Positions 8,298 to 17,884 of a stretch of DNA of 64,000 nucleotides are shown piece by piece (within the stretch, counting starts at the first letter, position 1; each line of letters begins with the position of its first letter). Both the position numbers and the translations under genes were made by a program. The stretch comes from Cesiribacter sp. SM1 (GTDB lineage Bacteria > Bacteroidota > Bacteroidia > Cytophagales > Cyclobacteriaceae). The notes under the pieces are model-generated. The model did not search any database, was not told where the DNA came from, and saw nothing but the letters and a program-made list of their open reading frames with translations. Where the stretch lies: assembly GCF_020178975.1 (NCBI RefSeq), contig NZ_JAHXBU010000094.1, positions 770,537 through 834,536 of the forward strand, written 5' to 3'.

Positions 8298-10949
8298 ATG
8301 AGTATGGTTTCGACCCATTTTTTTGATAGGCATAGATTGAGAATGTACCTCCTGAAAGGACTGCTGCTTTTTACAGTCCTTTTTTCAGTGGTTTCTTTTG
8401 CTTTTGCTCAGCAATATACCCTGCGCGATCAGGCAGAAATAAAATACCGGGCGCAGCTTACACTGGTTGATTATGAAAGTATCCTGAACCTGATTTCCAA
8501 TGCAGCCATTTCAGAGTCGGTACTAAGAGATGCCGCCCGTAATTCTTACAACAACCCCGATACCAGGCTCTTTTACACCCCGGAGGTGAGCCTGGTAGAT
8601 GATATTGCACCTTCTGCATTGGATGCAGCGGATAAATCACCCTTAAAAGTGAAGGACTATATCCGGGAGTTCGACAGGATGTATGTTAAATCGGAGCTGG
8701 AAACAGTGGATTTCTACGATTTTCAGATCTCGAATCTTAAAAAGAAGGACAACCTGTACATCAGAATAAGGTATAAGGCTCATTTTAAAGGAAGGCACAA
8801 AACAGAGGTTGCTCCCTACAAACCTGTTGATCGTCTGGCAGAGCTGATTGTGGAAAAAAAGGAGGGGCGCTGGGTTACCTACATTTCCGGCATTATTCCC
8901 TACGACCCGGCCTTGCCCCTTAGCCAGGCACAGGATGATGTAAAGTTAGATGTTTCCGTTGCTGATGATGGTTCTTTTGCACAAAAGCTGGATGAATTAA
9001 AAGAGGCGCAAAATGCCCAGGAGCAACACGTGAACAGTGCCCTGATCGCGTATAGCTGGAAAGCATTTGACGATAAACGTTTTGAAGAGGTTCGCCTGCT
9101 GGCCAGGGAGGCCGAAGAACGCAGGGACTATGAGGCCGCCAGGCTGCTTTACGGGCAGGCCCTGCAGCTAAAACCAAAAGAGCCTGCTGTAGAGGCAAGC
9201 CTGGTTAAGCTTAATAAAACAATTCAGCAGCATGAGCTTCTTGAGCAGAAGTTCAGGGCCGGAGACTATGTTGAAGCAATTAAAGCCTACAGCGAGGCAA
9301 TTGCACGCGAACCGGAAAATGCATACCTCTACTATGGAAGGGGAAAATCTTACGAGAAGCTAAACGAGCTGCAAACGGCGGTCAGGGATTTTTCTACGGC
9401 CATTAAAATTGACGGTAAGTATACAGAAGCTCTGGATAACAGGGCAAGGCTATATGTACGTATGGGCCAGCCAAAAAATGCTGTAGAGGATTATACCCAG
9501 ATTACCCGCTATTTAAAAGATGCCTCGGTTTACTATACAGAAAGGGCAAAAATAAGGGCAGCCCAGGGCGATACCAGGGGTGCGCTGGAGGATTATGCTG
9601 CTGCCACCAGGCAAAACCCACAGCTAGCTGCTCCCTATTACGAGAAGGGCCTGATTCTGTATCAGCAAAAGCAGATGGATGGGGCAATTGAGGCTTTCAG
9701 GGCAGCAATTGCCAACGACAGCCTGCTTGCAGATGCTTATTATTTCCGGGGCTTAGCCTTTGTTGAAAACCACAACATCAGCTCAGCGGCCTATGATTTT
9801 GAAAAAGCCAGAAAAATAGGCCTGAAGGAGGAGCAGTTAGCGGCCATCGATCAGATTGCATCTTCTTATACTGCCGCCGGGGAGGCGGCCATGCAGAAGG
9901 CAGATTACAAGGCTGCTCTTGAAAATTACATAAAGGCAGTTATTTTCAATCCCGCTGATGATGGTGCCTGGTTGAAAAAGGGAGACGTACACCTGCAGCT
10001 GCAGGATTATGAAAATGCCGTTCAGAGCTACACGAAAGCCATAGCCCTTGAGGGTGTAACGCTTGCCTACTACAAAAGGGGCATGTTGTATTGGCAGCAA
10101 AGAGATTACACAGCCGCTAAAAGCGATTTTGAGAAATTTGTACCTATCGGAAAGGAGCTGGTAGGCAGGGCAGAAGGCAGGGCAGTTAACGCACCCTCTG
10201 CACAGGCGCTTGAGCTGGCGGCAGAGGAAATTGCAAATGCCTGGTACTATTTAGGAAATGCACAGCTAATGGCAGAACAGTATACCGGCGCACTCGAAAG
10301 TCTGGACAAGGCCCTTGAGATCAATAAAAACTATGCTGAAGCACTGTTTGCCAGGGGTTCTGTACAGATAGCGCTTAAGAATTATAAGAAAGCTATCAAG
10401 GATATAGAAAAAAGCCTGAAATCGAGCATCAAGGATAATCGCTGGGTGTACCTGGCACTGGGAGATGCATACCAGGCAATTGGTCAGTTTGATTATGCCA
10501 TCAGTATATACAGCTACATTATCGATTCGGTTGATAAAGGTTTTGACCTGGCATATGTACACAGGGCCGACAGTTACAAAAATTTAAAATTGTACCAGCA
10601 GGCGCTGCAGGACATAAAGCTTGCCCTGTCACTCAATAATGCCTTAAACAGTGATGTTAGTCTTATTACCAGCAAAGGCTTGCTGGAGCTTTATGAGTCA
10701 AGGTACCAGGAGGCAGGGCTTACTTTTGACCAGGCATTAAGTATAGAACAAAACGATGCCTGGGCGCTGTACGGAAAAGCTTCTGTACTGGCCAGCCAGA
10801 ATAAAATAGAAGAATCGCTGGATTTGTACCGTAAAGCTTTTCAGACCGGAAAAATAGAATGGTCGGCAATAAAAGATGATCCCATCATAAAAAATGTAAG
10901 TAAGCAAAAAGCTTTTAAGGACCTGGTAGATGCCTCCTTACGCCTCTAG
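8298..10949 (+). CDS. Secreted TPR-repeat protein (cassette 1)
   Basis: An 883-residue protein. A hydrophobic export signal (about residues 18-38, ending FAFA before QQY) is followed by a conserved N-terminal domain (about 40-220; QYTLRDQAEIKYRAQLTL, KDYIREFDRMYVKSELETVD, FKGRHKTE). The rest is a long array of tetratricopeptide repeats with Y-Y-x-R-G-x-x-Y-x-K type signatures, ending in a block shared by the paralogues (NDAWALYGKASVLASQNK). It is probably a periplasmic scaffold. It closes the kinase-phosphatase part of the cassette and has paralogues at 22442 and 59636, which keep both the N-terminal domain and the TPR layout. Function is unknown. TPR arrays bind peptides, so it could hold together the adhesin export site and the periplasmic part of the kinase. 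Confidence 0.9.
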   Translation: MSMVSTHFFDRHRLRMYLLKGLLLFTVLFSVVSFAFAQQYTLRDQAEIKYRAQLTLVDYESILNLISNAAISESVLRDAARNSYNNPDTRLFYTPEVSLVDDIAPSALDAADKSPLKVKDYIREFDRMYVKSELETVDFYDFQISNLKKKDNLYIRIRYKAHFKGRHKTEVAPYKPVDRLAELIVEKKEGRWVTYISGIIPYDPALPLSQAQDDVKLDVSVADDGSFAQKLDELKEAQNAQEQHVNSALIAYSWKAFDDKRFEEVRLLAREAEERRDYEAARLLYGQALQLKPKEPAVEASLVKLNKTIQQHELLEQKFRAGDYVEAIKAYSEAIAREPENAYLYYGRGKSYEKLNELQTAVRDFSTAIKIDGKYTEALDNRARLYVRMGQPKNAVEDYTQITRYLKDASVYYTERAKIRAAQGDTRGALEDYAAATRQNPQLAAPYYEKGLILYQQKQMDGAIEAFRAAIANDSLLADAYYFRGLAFVENHNISSAAYDFEKARKIGLKEEQLAAIDQIASSYTAAGEAAMQKADYKAALENYIKAVIFNPADDGAWLKKGDVHLQLQDYENAVQSYTKAIALEGVTLAYYKRGMLYWQQRDYTAAKSDFEKFVPIGKELVGRAEGRAVNAPSAQALELAAEEIANAWYYLGNAQLMAEQYTGALESLDKALEINKNYAEALFARGSVQIALKNYKKAIKDIEKSLKSSIKDNRWVYLALGDAYQAIGQFDYAISIYSYIIDSVDKGFDLAYVHRADSYKNLKLYQQALQDIKLALSLNNALNSDVSLITSKGLLELYESRYQEAGLTFDQALSIEQNDAWALYGKASVLASQNKIEESLDLYRKAFQTGKIEWSAIKDDPIIKNVSKQKAFKDLVDASLRL

Positions 10950-11141
10950 AAGGAAAAGGAACGGAGAAAGCAGAAGAGCTTTAGGGCAGACTATATCTTT
11001 TTATCAGAGCATTTCGTTATCCTGTTTCTTAAAGATGACTTACCTTTATCGAATGGCAGGCAGCTGTTGCAGCAGATTTTTCTTGTCTGGTATGGCGCTA
11101 GCTGAAACATAATTTACTTACTACCCGAAAATTTTTGATAT

Positions 11142-11684
11142 ATGATTCGTTGTCACAAATGTGGTTTTTCCAATCAACATAATGCAAAAGAATGTGTCAA
11201 GTGCAGAACGAGCCTTGTAAACGGGGGCGCAGCAATGCCTGGTGCAGCAGATGCAGACAGCCGTAGTAAAAAAACAGTTGTGATTGGTGGTAAAGACGAA
11301 GCACCATGGGATCAGGTAAATGCCGCGCCTGCACAACGCAGCCGGCAACAGGGGGGTGTTCACACGGTCAGGAGAATTGTTCCGGATCCTAATACCTGCT
11401 GCCTGGTTGCCATTTCTCTTGATGAGGAAAAAGAACTAAGGAAAATTGATCTGCAGGAAGATCCTGTGCAGCTTGATCGCAACTTGCTGGATCCAGGGAA
11501 CAGCTCAATCTCCAGAAGTGGGCATGCAACCATTTATGAAAAGAATGGCAAGTGGTATGTCGAAAACCTAACTGCTCTGAAAACAACTTTCATACAGGTG
11601 AACGGGCCGGTAGAGCTAACCGATGGAGATGTGCTGCTGATGGGCGATAGCCTGTTTAAGTTTAAAATGGGTAAAAAAGACTGA
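11142..11684 (+). CDS. Zinc-ribbon protein with degenerate FHA-like domain (cassette 1)
   Basis: 180 residues. The N-terminus MIRCHKCGFSNQHNAKEC starts a CxxC-x11-CxxC zinc ribbon (residues 4-22). A linker of about 60 residues follows, then an FHA-like beta domain (about 85-178). The domain is recognisable from SRSGHATIYEKNGKWYVEN and LTDGDVLLMGDSLFKFK. The usual phosphothreonine-binding pair is changed: the first G-R is replaced by L-D-R, and the S-R-x-H core carries an inserted glycine (SRSGHA). It may therefore read a phosphosite differently, or serve only as a structural FHA fold. Its paralogue at 54710 has the same changes, so they are conserved. It sits immediately before the tail-anchored FHA gene in both cassettes, which suggests that the two act as a pair. 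Confidence 0.85.
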   Translation: MIRCHKCGFSNQHNAKECVKCRTSLVNGGAAMPGAADADSRSKKTVVIGGKDEAPWDQVNAAPAQRSRQQGGVHTVRRIVPDPNTCCLVAISLDEEKELRKIDLQEDPVQLDRNLLDPGNSSISRSGHATIYEKNGKWYVENLTALKTTFIQVNGPVELTDGDVLLMGDSLFKFKMGKKD

Positions 11685-11720
11685 TAATTATTTTTAGTGT
11701 GTTAATGTAATGATTTTTAT

Positions 11721-12251
11721 ATGGCATGGTCAATTCTGAAAAGTTCTGAAGATAGCCAGGATAGTGCCAATGGCAGGAAGTTGAATAAAGAACAGCCATC
11801 CTATCCCTACACCCTGGTGTTCCTGGATGCTGCAAAAAATGCACCTCAGGGCACCGAGAAAGTCATAGATGCGCCTTACATCAGCATTGGCAGAGATTCT
11901 GACTGCCTGATCAGCTACGGAGATGAGTTTCCGATGGTAAGCAGGCTGCATGCGGCCATAGAGTGGAGTGAAGACAGCTACAGCATCAGGCATTTGTCTA
12001 ATACAAACCAGACCCTCCTGAACGACAGGCCCATTGCCCGGAAATGGTTTCTGCGCGATGATGATGTTATTCAGTTAGCGCCCTCGGGCCCGAGGATAAA
12101 ATTCAAGCTGCCGCTCATCATCAACACAAAGTCTCCTAAGAAAGGCAGCAGTAGCAGTAAACTGGACCTGCATAACATAGCCCTTGTAACTGTAATTGTG
12201 CTGGCAGTATTGCTGGCAATATTGATGGTTTACCTCACGGTAGGGGACTAG
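11721..12251 (+). CDS. Tail-anchored FHA-domain protein (cassette 1)
   Basis: 176 residues. The FHA domain (about 30-130) has the canonical ligand residues: I-S-I-G-R-D-S-D, then MVSRLHAAI, then the loop N-T-N-Q-T-L-L-N. A Ser/Lys-rich linker leads to one membrane helix near the C-terminus (about 150-172; LVTVIVLAVLLAILMVYL) with almost nothing after it. The FHA domain should therefore face the cytoplasm, tethered to the inner membrane, where it can bind phosphothreonine made by the cassette kinase. Its paralogue at 55290 keeps every feature. FHA proteins of this kind carry the threonine-phosphorylation signal to T6SS in other bacteria; here the partner could be the T6SS or the adhesin machinery. 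Confidence 0.9.
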   Translation: MAWSILKSSEDSQDSANGRKLNKEQPSYPYTLVFLDAAKNAPQGTEKVIDAPYISIGRDSDCLISYGDEFPMVSRLHAAIEWSEDSYSIRHLSNTNQTLLNDRPIARKWFLRDDDVIQLAPSGPRIKFKLPLIINTKSPKKGSSSSKLDLHNIALVTVIVLAVLLAILMVYLTVGD

Positions 12252-12355
12252 GGTTTAGTTTGTGGAGAAGCGGTTCAACCCTTCAGCAGATCTGCGACAC
12301 CTTCTTCTGCCACAGCAGTAATCAAATACAGCAAACTCCGTCGCGGAGCTTCAGG

Positions 12356-12395
12356 GCGGACAGACCAGAATTTTCATGGTTTGTCCGCTTTTTTT
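12356..12395 (+). terminator. Rho-independent terminator of cassette 1
   Basis: GCGGACAGACC (12356-12366) pairs with GGTTTGTCCGC (12378-12388, one mismatch) around an 11-base loop, and seven T follow directly. It is a good intrinsic terminator 105 bp after the FHA gene. Confidence 0.85.
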
Positions 12396-12524
12396 GTTGC
12401 GGTAAAAAAGCTTACAGTTGTAGGCCCTATCAAGCATAAGTTCAGGCAAAAGGCGCACATGATCTAACTTTATTCCGGCGGCCGTTATGCAATGCAAAAT
12501 AATTGGATTGTAGCGCCATTTTTT

Positions 12525-12590
12525 ATTAAAAATCACTCTAAAGTGGTATTTACATTGTAGATCTATGGCCATAATTTGATACTCCTAAGA
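12525..12590 (+). repeat. Direct repeat, left copy, flanking adhesin 2
   Basis: The stretch from TTAAAAATCACTCTAAAG to CATAATTTGATACTCCTA closely matches 17489-17551, on the other side of the adhesin gene. About three quarters of the bases are identical, with the two ends best conserved. The pair brackets one complete gene. Confidence 0.7.
12531..12550. promoter_or_regulatory. AATACC palindrome, site 1 (diverged left arm)
   Basis: AATCACTCTAAAGTGGTATT keeps the right half-site AGTGGTA of the family, but two bases of the left half are changed. It lies 340 bp before the adhesin gene at 12890 and is part of the 60-bp direct repeat shared with site 2. Confidence 0.5.
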
Positions 12591-12889
12591 GACTGTTGAT
12601 GCGGCACCAAATCAAATATATGCATAGCAGCTATTCATTGGTTTCATAGATTAGGAACAGGATTCTTTCTCAATATGCTGCACTAGCTTACTCCTACTGA
12701 TCTTATGTAGTGCAAAGGGAATTCTATCTACAAGTGCAGGAAAGTTGATGTACGCTTAATATTTGCCTTTGTATCAGGGTAATAAACGGTTCAAAGGTAT
12801 TTGAACTTTACTTTTTAAGGGTTGGAAGGTGTTCTAAAGCACCTTCGCAAACATGTTATTATGCACATTTATTTTTAGCCATTGGAGGT

Positions 12890-15800
12890 ATGAAGGCCCT
12901 TATTTTCCTCATTATTTTTTTTGGTGTGGTGTCTATTGCTAACAGCCAGTCGGGAACATTGGATAAAAGCTTTGGTACCAACGAAGGCTATACTCCCACT
13001 CCTTTTCCTAATGGATATTCTAATTTTTATGGTTTAGCCATTCAGTCTGATGAAAAAATAGTAGCAGTAGGTGAAAAATGTATGGGTGGGAAATGTGATA
13101 ACAATACCAGTTCATTTGACTTTGCCATTGCTCGTTACGAGAAGAATGGAAAATTGGATACAAGTTTCGGTCCTAATAAGGATGGAAAGGTTGTTACTGA
13201 TTTTGATGGGAGAAAAGACAATGCTAGGTCTGTGGCAATTCAATCTGATGGTAAAATAGTAGTGGTGGGCTATTCATCTGACGGTAGTTCATTTGACTTT
13301 GCCATTGCCCGCTATGAGAAGAATGGTACATTAGACAGAACCTTCGGTCCAAATAAAGATGGGAAGGTAATCACTGACATTAGTTCAGGAGAAGATAAAG
13401 CCTTTTTTCTTCTTATACTGGAGGATGATAGGATACTTGTAGTAGGACAGGCAAAGGATGGTAAAAGGCCTTCTGACTTTGCAGTTGTTTGCTATGAGAA
13501 GAATGGTATGTTAGATACCACCTTCGGCCCAAATAAAGATGGGAAGGTACGTACTGATATCAAGGGTAATGCTGATATAGGAAGAACTGCATTGATATAT
13601 AATCAAAAGATATTAGTTGTAGGTGAAGCAGCAGTAAACGGCAGTTCCAATGACTTTGCCATTGTTTGTTATGATATGAATGGCACATTAGAGACTAGCT
13701 TCGGCCCGAATAAAGATGGAAAGGTTGTTACTGACTTTAGGGGAGGAAGCGATCGAGTTAGTACAGCAGCTATTATTGAAGAGGATAAAAAGTTTGTAGT
13801 GATGGGCGATGCACAAATTGGTAATTCATTTGATTTTGCCATTGCTCGCTATGATATGAATGGTACGTTAGATACCACCTTCGGCCCGAATAAAGATGGA
13901 AAGGTTGTTACTGACTTTAGGGGAAAAGATGATTGGGGAAACGCTTTGGCATTTCAGACAGATGGAAGTATGATACTGGCAGGTCAGGCTCATAAGGGTG
14001 TTGATTTCGATTTTGCTCTTTCACGCTACACCCGCAATGGCTTTATAGATACAAGTTTTGGTCCTGATAAAAATGGAAAAGTAGTTACTGCTATTGGTGC
14101 TGAAGGTGAAAATATTACCGCAGCATTAGTAAAAGATAATAATCTCTATGTTGCTGGTACATATCTACATCCTAGTAATCCAACTGCAGTAGTAGCGGCT
14201 TTTCATTTATTAGAGGACCCAGCCATAGAGTTATCAGTAACAGCAGGCCCCGAAGCAGCAGAACCCAGCAGGCACAGCCACTTTGTTATTAGTTCACCAG
14301 AACCACCTACAGAGGATCTGCTCATTCGCTATACCTTATGGGGAAGTGCTGGCGGAGGCACCGGCAAAGACTATACTACACTTCCCAGCCAGCAGGAGGT
14401 AAAGTTACCAGCAGGGCAAAAGTCAGTGAAGGTGGAGATAAAAGTAGAAGATGACTTAGAGTATGAACGAGATGAGCAGGTAACCCTGTTACTTAATCCT
14501 CCTACAGTACCTGGTGTTTTGCTGGATGAAAGCCAAAAATCAGCAACAGTAAAAATCAAGGATAATGACGAAGAACCTGTTCCGCAGCCGGAGCTGAAGA
14601 CATCTGGAAACTGCTTACCTGGGGTAACGCTAACAATTGAAAATGCCGAAAATGCAACACAGATTGTATGGTTCAAAGATGGAAAAGCCATAAGCACTGT
14701 TGTGCCTGTGCCTGCGACCAGTGGTAGCACGGTAGCGGGCGGAGGCCAATCAGGTATTGGTCCCAACCAGTTATTGAATCCGAATAAGGTTTTTGTTGAT
14801 GGGCAGAACACTGTTTATGTGGGCGATCGGGATAATCACCGTATTCAAAGGTGGACATCAGGTGCTAAAAGCGGCAGTACTGTGGCTGGTGGTAATGGTG
14901 CTGGAGCAGAAGCCAAGCACCTCTATTTTCCTAATGGTCTCCATGTAGATGGTAACGGGAATGTATTGATTGCCGACCAGGATAACAATCGTATCCAAAT
15001 GTGGACACCAGGAGCTACTAGTGGGATTACTATAGCTGGAACGGGCAAACAAGGAAATGACGTCAATGAGTTTGATTCCCCCCGTGGACTTTTTATTGAC
15101 AACGAGGGCAATTTATATATAGCAGATCATAACAATCACCGAATTCAAAAGTGGGCACCTGGAGCCAGCAGTGGTATAACCGTAGCAGGAAGTGGTGTAG
15201 CGGGCAGTGGAGCGAAAGATCTTCATAATCCCTCTGGAGTAGCTGTAGACATCCATAATAATATTTACGTTGCAGATCGGGATAACCATCGCATCCAAAT
15301 GTGGACTCCGGGAGCTGATGCTGGAATAACTGTTGCCGGAGGTAGCAAAGCAGAAAGTGAAGCGGAAAAGTTGAGTTCTCCTGCTGGTGTGTTTGTGGAT
15401 GGTGTGGGTAACCTGTATATCGCTGATCGGGGAAACAACCGCATTCAGATGTGGGCTCCGGGAGCTGATGCTGGAATAACTGTTGCCGGAAGTGGCGAAG
15501 CAGGCAATGGAGCAGATGAGTTTGATGGAGTCTGGGATGTATTTGTCGATAAAACAGGAAATATATATGCAGCAGATTATAAGAATCACCGCATCCAGAA
15601 ATGGGCAGCTCCTACACTAACTACAACTTTTACTCCTGCCGAACCAGGTGTTTATTCAGCAGCAGTTACTTATGGTTCCAAAACAGTCAATACGAAGGCT
15701 GAAACAATTAGAGAAGTTGTAGAAGTAAGTGTCAGCATTTCAGCTGAGCCTTCTACTCCTATTATTGCTGGTACCAAAGTAACTTTTACAGCTGTTCCTA

Positions 15801-17377
15801 CACATGGCGGAGAAAATCCAGTTTTTGTGTGGAGGGTGAATGGAGTAGCTGTAAAAGGGGAAAATGGACCTGTCTTTACCAGTTCAACATTGAAAGATGG
15901 GGATGTGGTCATGTGTGATCTCACCTCTGATGCTCCCTGCACGGAGGAACCAACAATTAGTTCCAATTCTATTCCCATAACTGTGCTTCCAGTTATAGAA
16001 TTATCGGTGACAGCAGGCCCGGATGCATCAGAGGATGATGAGCACAGTTACTTTACCATTACAGCGAGTGCTAAGCACACAGAGGATCTGATGATTAGCT
16101 ACAATTTCACAGGCAGCAGTGCTCTAAGGGGCAGCGAAAAGGACTACATCACCGATCCTGTGGGGGATGAGGTAAAGCTAGCGGCAGGAGAGACGTCTGT
16201 ACAGGTGAAGATACTGGTAGAGGGTGATAATGTTGCTGAAGATGATGAAGAGGTGATCCTGACACTGGAGCCACCTACTGCCGCAGGGGTAAAGCTGGAT
16301 GAGGCAAAGAAAACCGCCAGCCTGACCATCAAAGATGATGATGAGGATCCAGAGCCAGTTATAGAGTTATCGGTGACAGCAGGCCCGGATGCATCAGAGG
16401 ATGATGAGCACAGTTACTTTACCATTACAGCGAGTGCTAAGCATACAGAGGATCTGATGATTGGCTACAGCCTCTCGGGTGTTGCTCTAAGGGGCAGCGA
16501 AAAGGACTTTCTCACAGATCCTGCGGGGGATGAAGTACGGCTAAAGGCAGGAGAGACATCTGTACAGGTGAAGATACTGGTAGAGGGTGATGATATAGAA
16601 GAGCCTGATGAAGAGGTGATCCTGACGCTGGAGCCACCTACTGCCGCAGGGGTAAAGCTGGATGAGGCAAAGAAAACCGCCAGCCTGACCATCAAAGATG
16701 ATGATGAGGATCCAGTAGATCCAGACCCGGTATTGCTATCGGTGACAGCAGGCCCGGATGCATCAGAGGATGATGAGCACAGTTACTTTACCATTACAGC
16801 GAGTGCTAAGCATACAGAGGATCTGATGATTGGCTACAGCCTCTCGGGTGTTGCTCTAAGGGGCAGCGAAAAGGACTTTCTCACAGATCCTGCGGGGGAT
16901 GAAGTACGGCTAAAGGCAGGAGAGACGTCTGTACAGGTGAAGATACTGGTAGAGGGTGATAATGTTGCTGAAGATGATGAAGAGGTGATCCTGACGCTGG
17001 AGCCACCTACTGCCGCAGGGGTAAAGCTGGATGAGGCAAAGAAAACCGCCAGCCTGACCATCAAAGATGATGATTTCTCAGGTCCTGTGATCGCCATGTT
17101 GCCTAATCTTTTTTCTCCTAATGGAGACCAGGTGAACGATTTCTTCATTTTGCATGCCACTAATTTACAGGCTGTGCACTTGCAGATCTTTAATCGTCAG
17201 GGCAGGCTGATTTTTGAAACCAAAAGCCTTAATGCTGCTACCGAACTGGGCTGGGATGGAACGCACAATGGAGAGGATGTGCCGGAGGATACATACGTTT
17301 GGATTCTGAACTACCAGGATATGGCGCCCAAACCAACAAGTTTGAAATTAAAAGGTAGTGTTACACTCATTAGGTAG
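12890..17377 (+). CDS. Multidomain surface adhesin with delta-60, NHL and Calx-beta repeats and type B T9SS domain (cassette 2)
   Basis: 1495 residues. A signal peptide (MKALIFLIIFFGVVSIANS) opens the protein. A beta-propeller-like region of about seven delta-60 repeats follows (nt 12950-14210; units such as DGKIVVVGYSSDG and SFGPNKDGKVVTDF). Then come one Calx-beta domain (14220-14575), a run of NHL repeats (14690-15610; DNHRIQRW and NNRIQMW motifs), an Ig-like domain (15720-15990), three nearly identical Calx-beta units (16000-17070) and the gliding-type C-terminal domain (NLFSPNGDQVNDFF to KLKGSVTLIR). It should be a T9SS-exported, cell-surface protein that binds ligands through its propellers. 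Domain make-up differs from the cassette 1 adhesin except for Calx-beta and the export domain. The gene is bracketed by direct repeats, and a remnant of another adhesin's end lies downstream, which points to gene replacement. Confidence 0.93.
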   Translation: MKALIFLIIFFGVVSIANSQSGTLDKSFGTNEGYTPTPFPNGYSNFYGLAIQSDEKIVAVGEKCMGGKCDNNTSSFDFAIARYEKNGKLDTSFGPNKDGKVVTDFDGRKDNARSVAIQSDGKIVVVGYSSDGSSFDFAIARYEKNGTLDRTFGPNKDGKVITDISSGEDKAFFLLILEDDRILVVGQAKDGKRPSDFAVVCYEKNGMLDTTFGPNKDGKVRTDIKGNADIGRTALIYNQKILVVGEAAVNGSSNDFAIVCYDMNGTLETSFGPNKDGKVVTDFRGGSDRVSTAAIIEEDKKFVVMGDAQIGNSFDFAIARYDMNGTLDTTFGPNKDGKVVTDFRGKDDWGNALAFQTDGSMILAGQAHKGVDFDFALSRYTRNGFIDTSFGPDKNGKVVTAIGAEGENITAALVKDNNLYVAGTYLHPSNPTAVVAAFHLLEDPAIELSVTAGPEAAEPSRHSHFVISSPEPPTEDLLIRYTLWGSAGGGTGKDYTTLPSQQEVKLPAGQKSVKVEIKVEDDLEYERDEQVTLLLNPPTVPGVLLDESQKSATVKIKDNDEEPVPQPELKTSGNCLPGVTLTIENAENATQIVWFKDGKAISTVVPVPATSGSTVAGGGQSGIGPNQLLNPNKVFVDGQNTVYVGDRDNHRIQRWTSGAKSGSTVAGGNGAGAEAKHLYFPNGLHVDGNGNVLIADQDNNRIQMWTPGATSGITIAGTGKQGNDVNEFDSPRGLFIDNEGNLYIADHNNHRIQKWAPGASSGITVAGSGVAGSGAKDLHNPSGVAVDIHNNIYVADRDNHRIQMWTPGADAGITVAGGSKAESEAEKLSSPAGVFVDGVGNLYIADRGNNRIQMWAPGADAGITVAGSGEAGNGADEFDGVWDVFVDKTGNIYAADYKNHRIQKWAAPTLTTTFTPAEPGVYSAAVTYGSKTVNTKAETIREVVEVSVSISAEPSTPIIAGTKVTFTAVPTHGGENPVFVWRVNGVAVKGENGPVFTSSTLKDGDVVMCDLTSDAPCTEEPTISSNSIPITVLPVIELSVTAGPDASEDDEHSYFTITASAKHTEDLMISYNFTGSSALRGSEKDYITDPVGDEVKLAAGETSVQVKILVEGDNVAEDDEEVILTLEPPTAAGVKLDEAKKTASLTIKDDDEDPEPVIELSVTAGPDASEDDEHSYFTITASAKHTEDLMIGYSLSGVALRGSEKDFLTDPAGDEVRLKAGETSVQVKILVEGDDIEEPDEEVILTLEPPTAAGVKLDEAKKTASLTIKDDDEDPVDPDPVLLSVTAGPDASEDDEHSYFTITASAKHTEDLMIGYSLSGVALRGSEKDFLTDPAGDEVRLKAGETSVQVKILVEGDNVAEDDEEVILTLEPPTAAGVKLDEAKKTASLTIKDDDFSGPVIAMLPNLFSPNGDQVNDFFILHATNLQAVHLQIFNRQGRLIFETKSLNAATELGWDGTHNGEDVPEDTYVWILNYQDMAPKPTSLKLKGSVTLIR
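16005..17075 (+). repeat. Three near-identical Calx-beta units (366-369 bp)
   Basis: Units start at 16005, 16371 and 16740. Units 2 and 3 are almost base-for-base identical over more than 300 bp, for example through CATCAGAGGATGATGAGCAC. This is recent tandem duplication, so copy number may vary between strains and short-read assembly may be unreliable here. Confidence 0.9.
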
Positions 17378-17488
17378 AGGAATTTTCTTCTACAACACAA
17401 GGGCAACACACAGCTTGTAAGCTTATTATAACCACAGCATAAGTAGACGTTGTACTGTGCATCCACTTTGCATCTTTCATAGAAGTTT

Positions 17489-17551
17489 TTTAAAAATCAC
17501 TCTAAAGCGGTATTTCCCTTTTAGTCCAAAGGTCATAATTTGATACTCCTA
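17489..17551 (+). repeat. Direct repeat, right copy, flanking adhesin 2
   Basis: This matches 12525-12590: both contain AAAAATCACTCTAAAG, GGTATTT and CATAATTTGATACTCCTA in the same order and spacing. Together they bracket the adhesin gene at 12890-17377. Confidence 0.7.
17495..17514. promoter_or_regulatory. AATACC palindrome, site 2 (diverged left arm)
   Basis: AATCACTCTAAAGCGGTATT has the same altered left half as site 1 and an intact right half. It lies 371 bp before the PorP gene at 17885. Confidence 0.5.
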
Positions 17552-17818
17552 GTAGATTATTGCCACGACACCTTTTTGTGCAGAGGCTAAGAAGATTTTC
17601 AGGTTACATTGAAGTAGGACGGCACCTGCCTTGATATTAGCCTGAGTTACTCTGAACCACTTTTTGTAGAGCATATTTTGAGATTTTTTCGATTGGAGTA
17701 TAGAAAACAAGCCTATGCTTCAATCCTGTTTTTGAGATGCTTAGGGATTTGGATGCGCTGTGTATGAACAGCATGCTAAATCCAGAACAGCTCATCACTC
17801 CTGTGAATTTTGTACTAG

Positions 17819-17881
17819 CCCGATAAATCTCCAAAGCCGGCACATGTCAAACTAAAAGGAAGTGTTACGCTAATACGATAA
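17819..17881 (+). pseudogene. Remnant of an adhesin type B C-terminal domain
   Basis: After an in-frame stop at 17816-17818, twenty codons read PDKSPKPAHVKLKGSVTLIR and then TAA. This matches the last residues of the intact adhesin just upstream (A-P-K-P-T-S-L-KLKGSVTLIR) and those of the cassette 1 adhesin. The stop lies 3 bp before the PorP start, as in cassette 1. It is the leftover 3' end of the adhesin that once stood directly in front of this PorP gene. Confidence 0.8.
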
Positions 17882-17884
17882 AAC

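Larger units (their letters stand above)
12252..12889 (+). other. Intergenic region between cassettes 1 and 2
   Basis: 638 bp without a convincing gene. It holds an intrinsic terminator (12356-12395), a diverged copy of the AATACC palindrome (12531-12550) and a 60-bp stretch (12525-12590) repeated in the gap after the next gene (17489-17551). The rest is AT-rich and probably contains the promoter of the adhesin gene. Confidence 0.7.
17378..17884 (+). other. Intergenic region with degraded adhesin end
   Basis: 507 bp between adhesin and PorP, where cassette 1 has only 2 bp. It carries the right copy of the 60-bp direct repeat with palindrome site 2 (17495-17514). At its far end is a 20-codon remnant of a type B C-terminal domain. 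No intact gene is visible between them. Confidence 0.75.
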
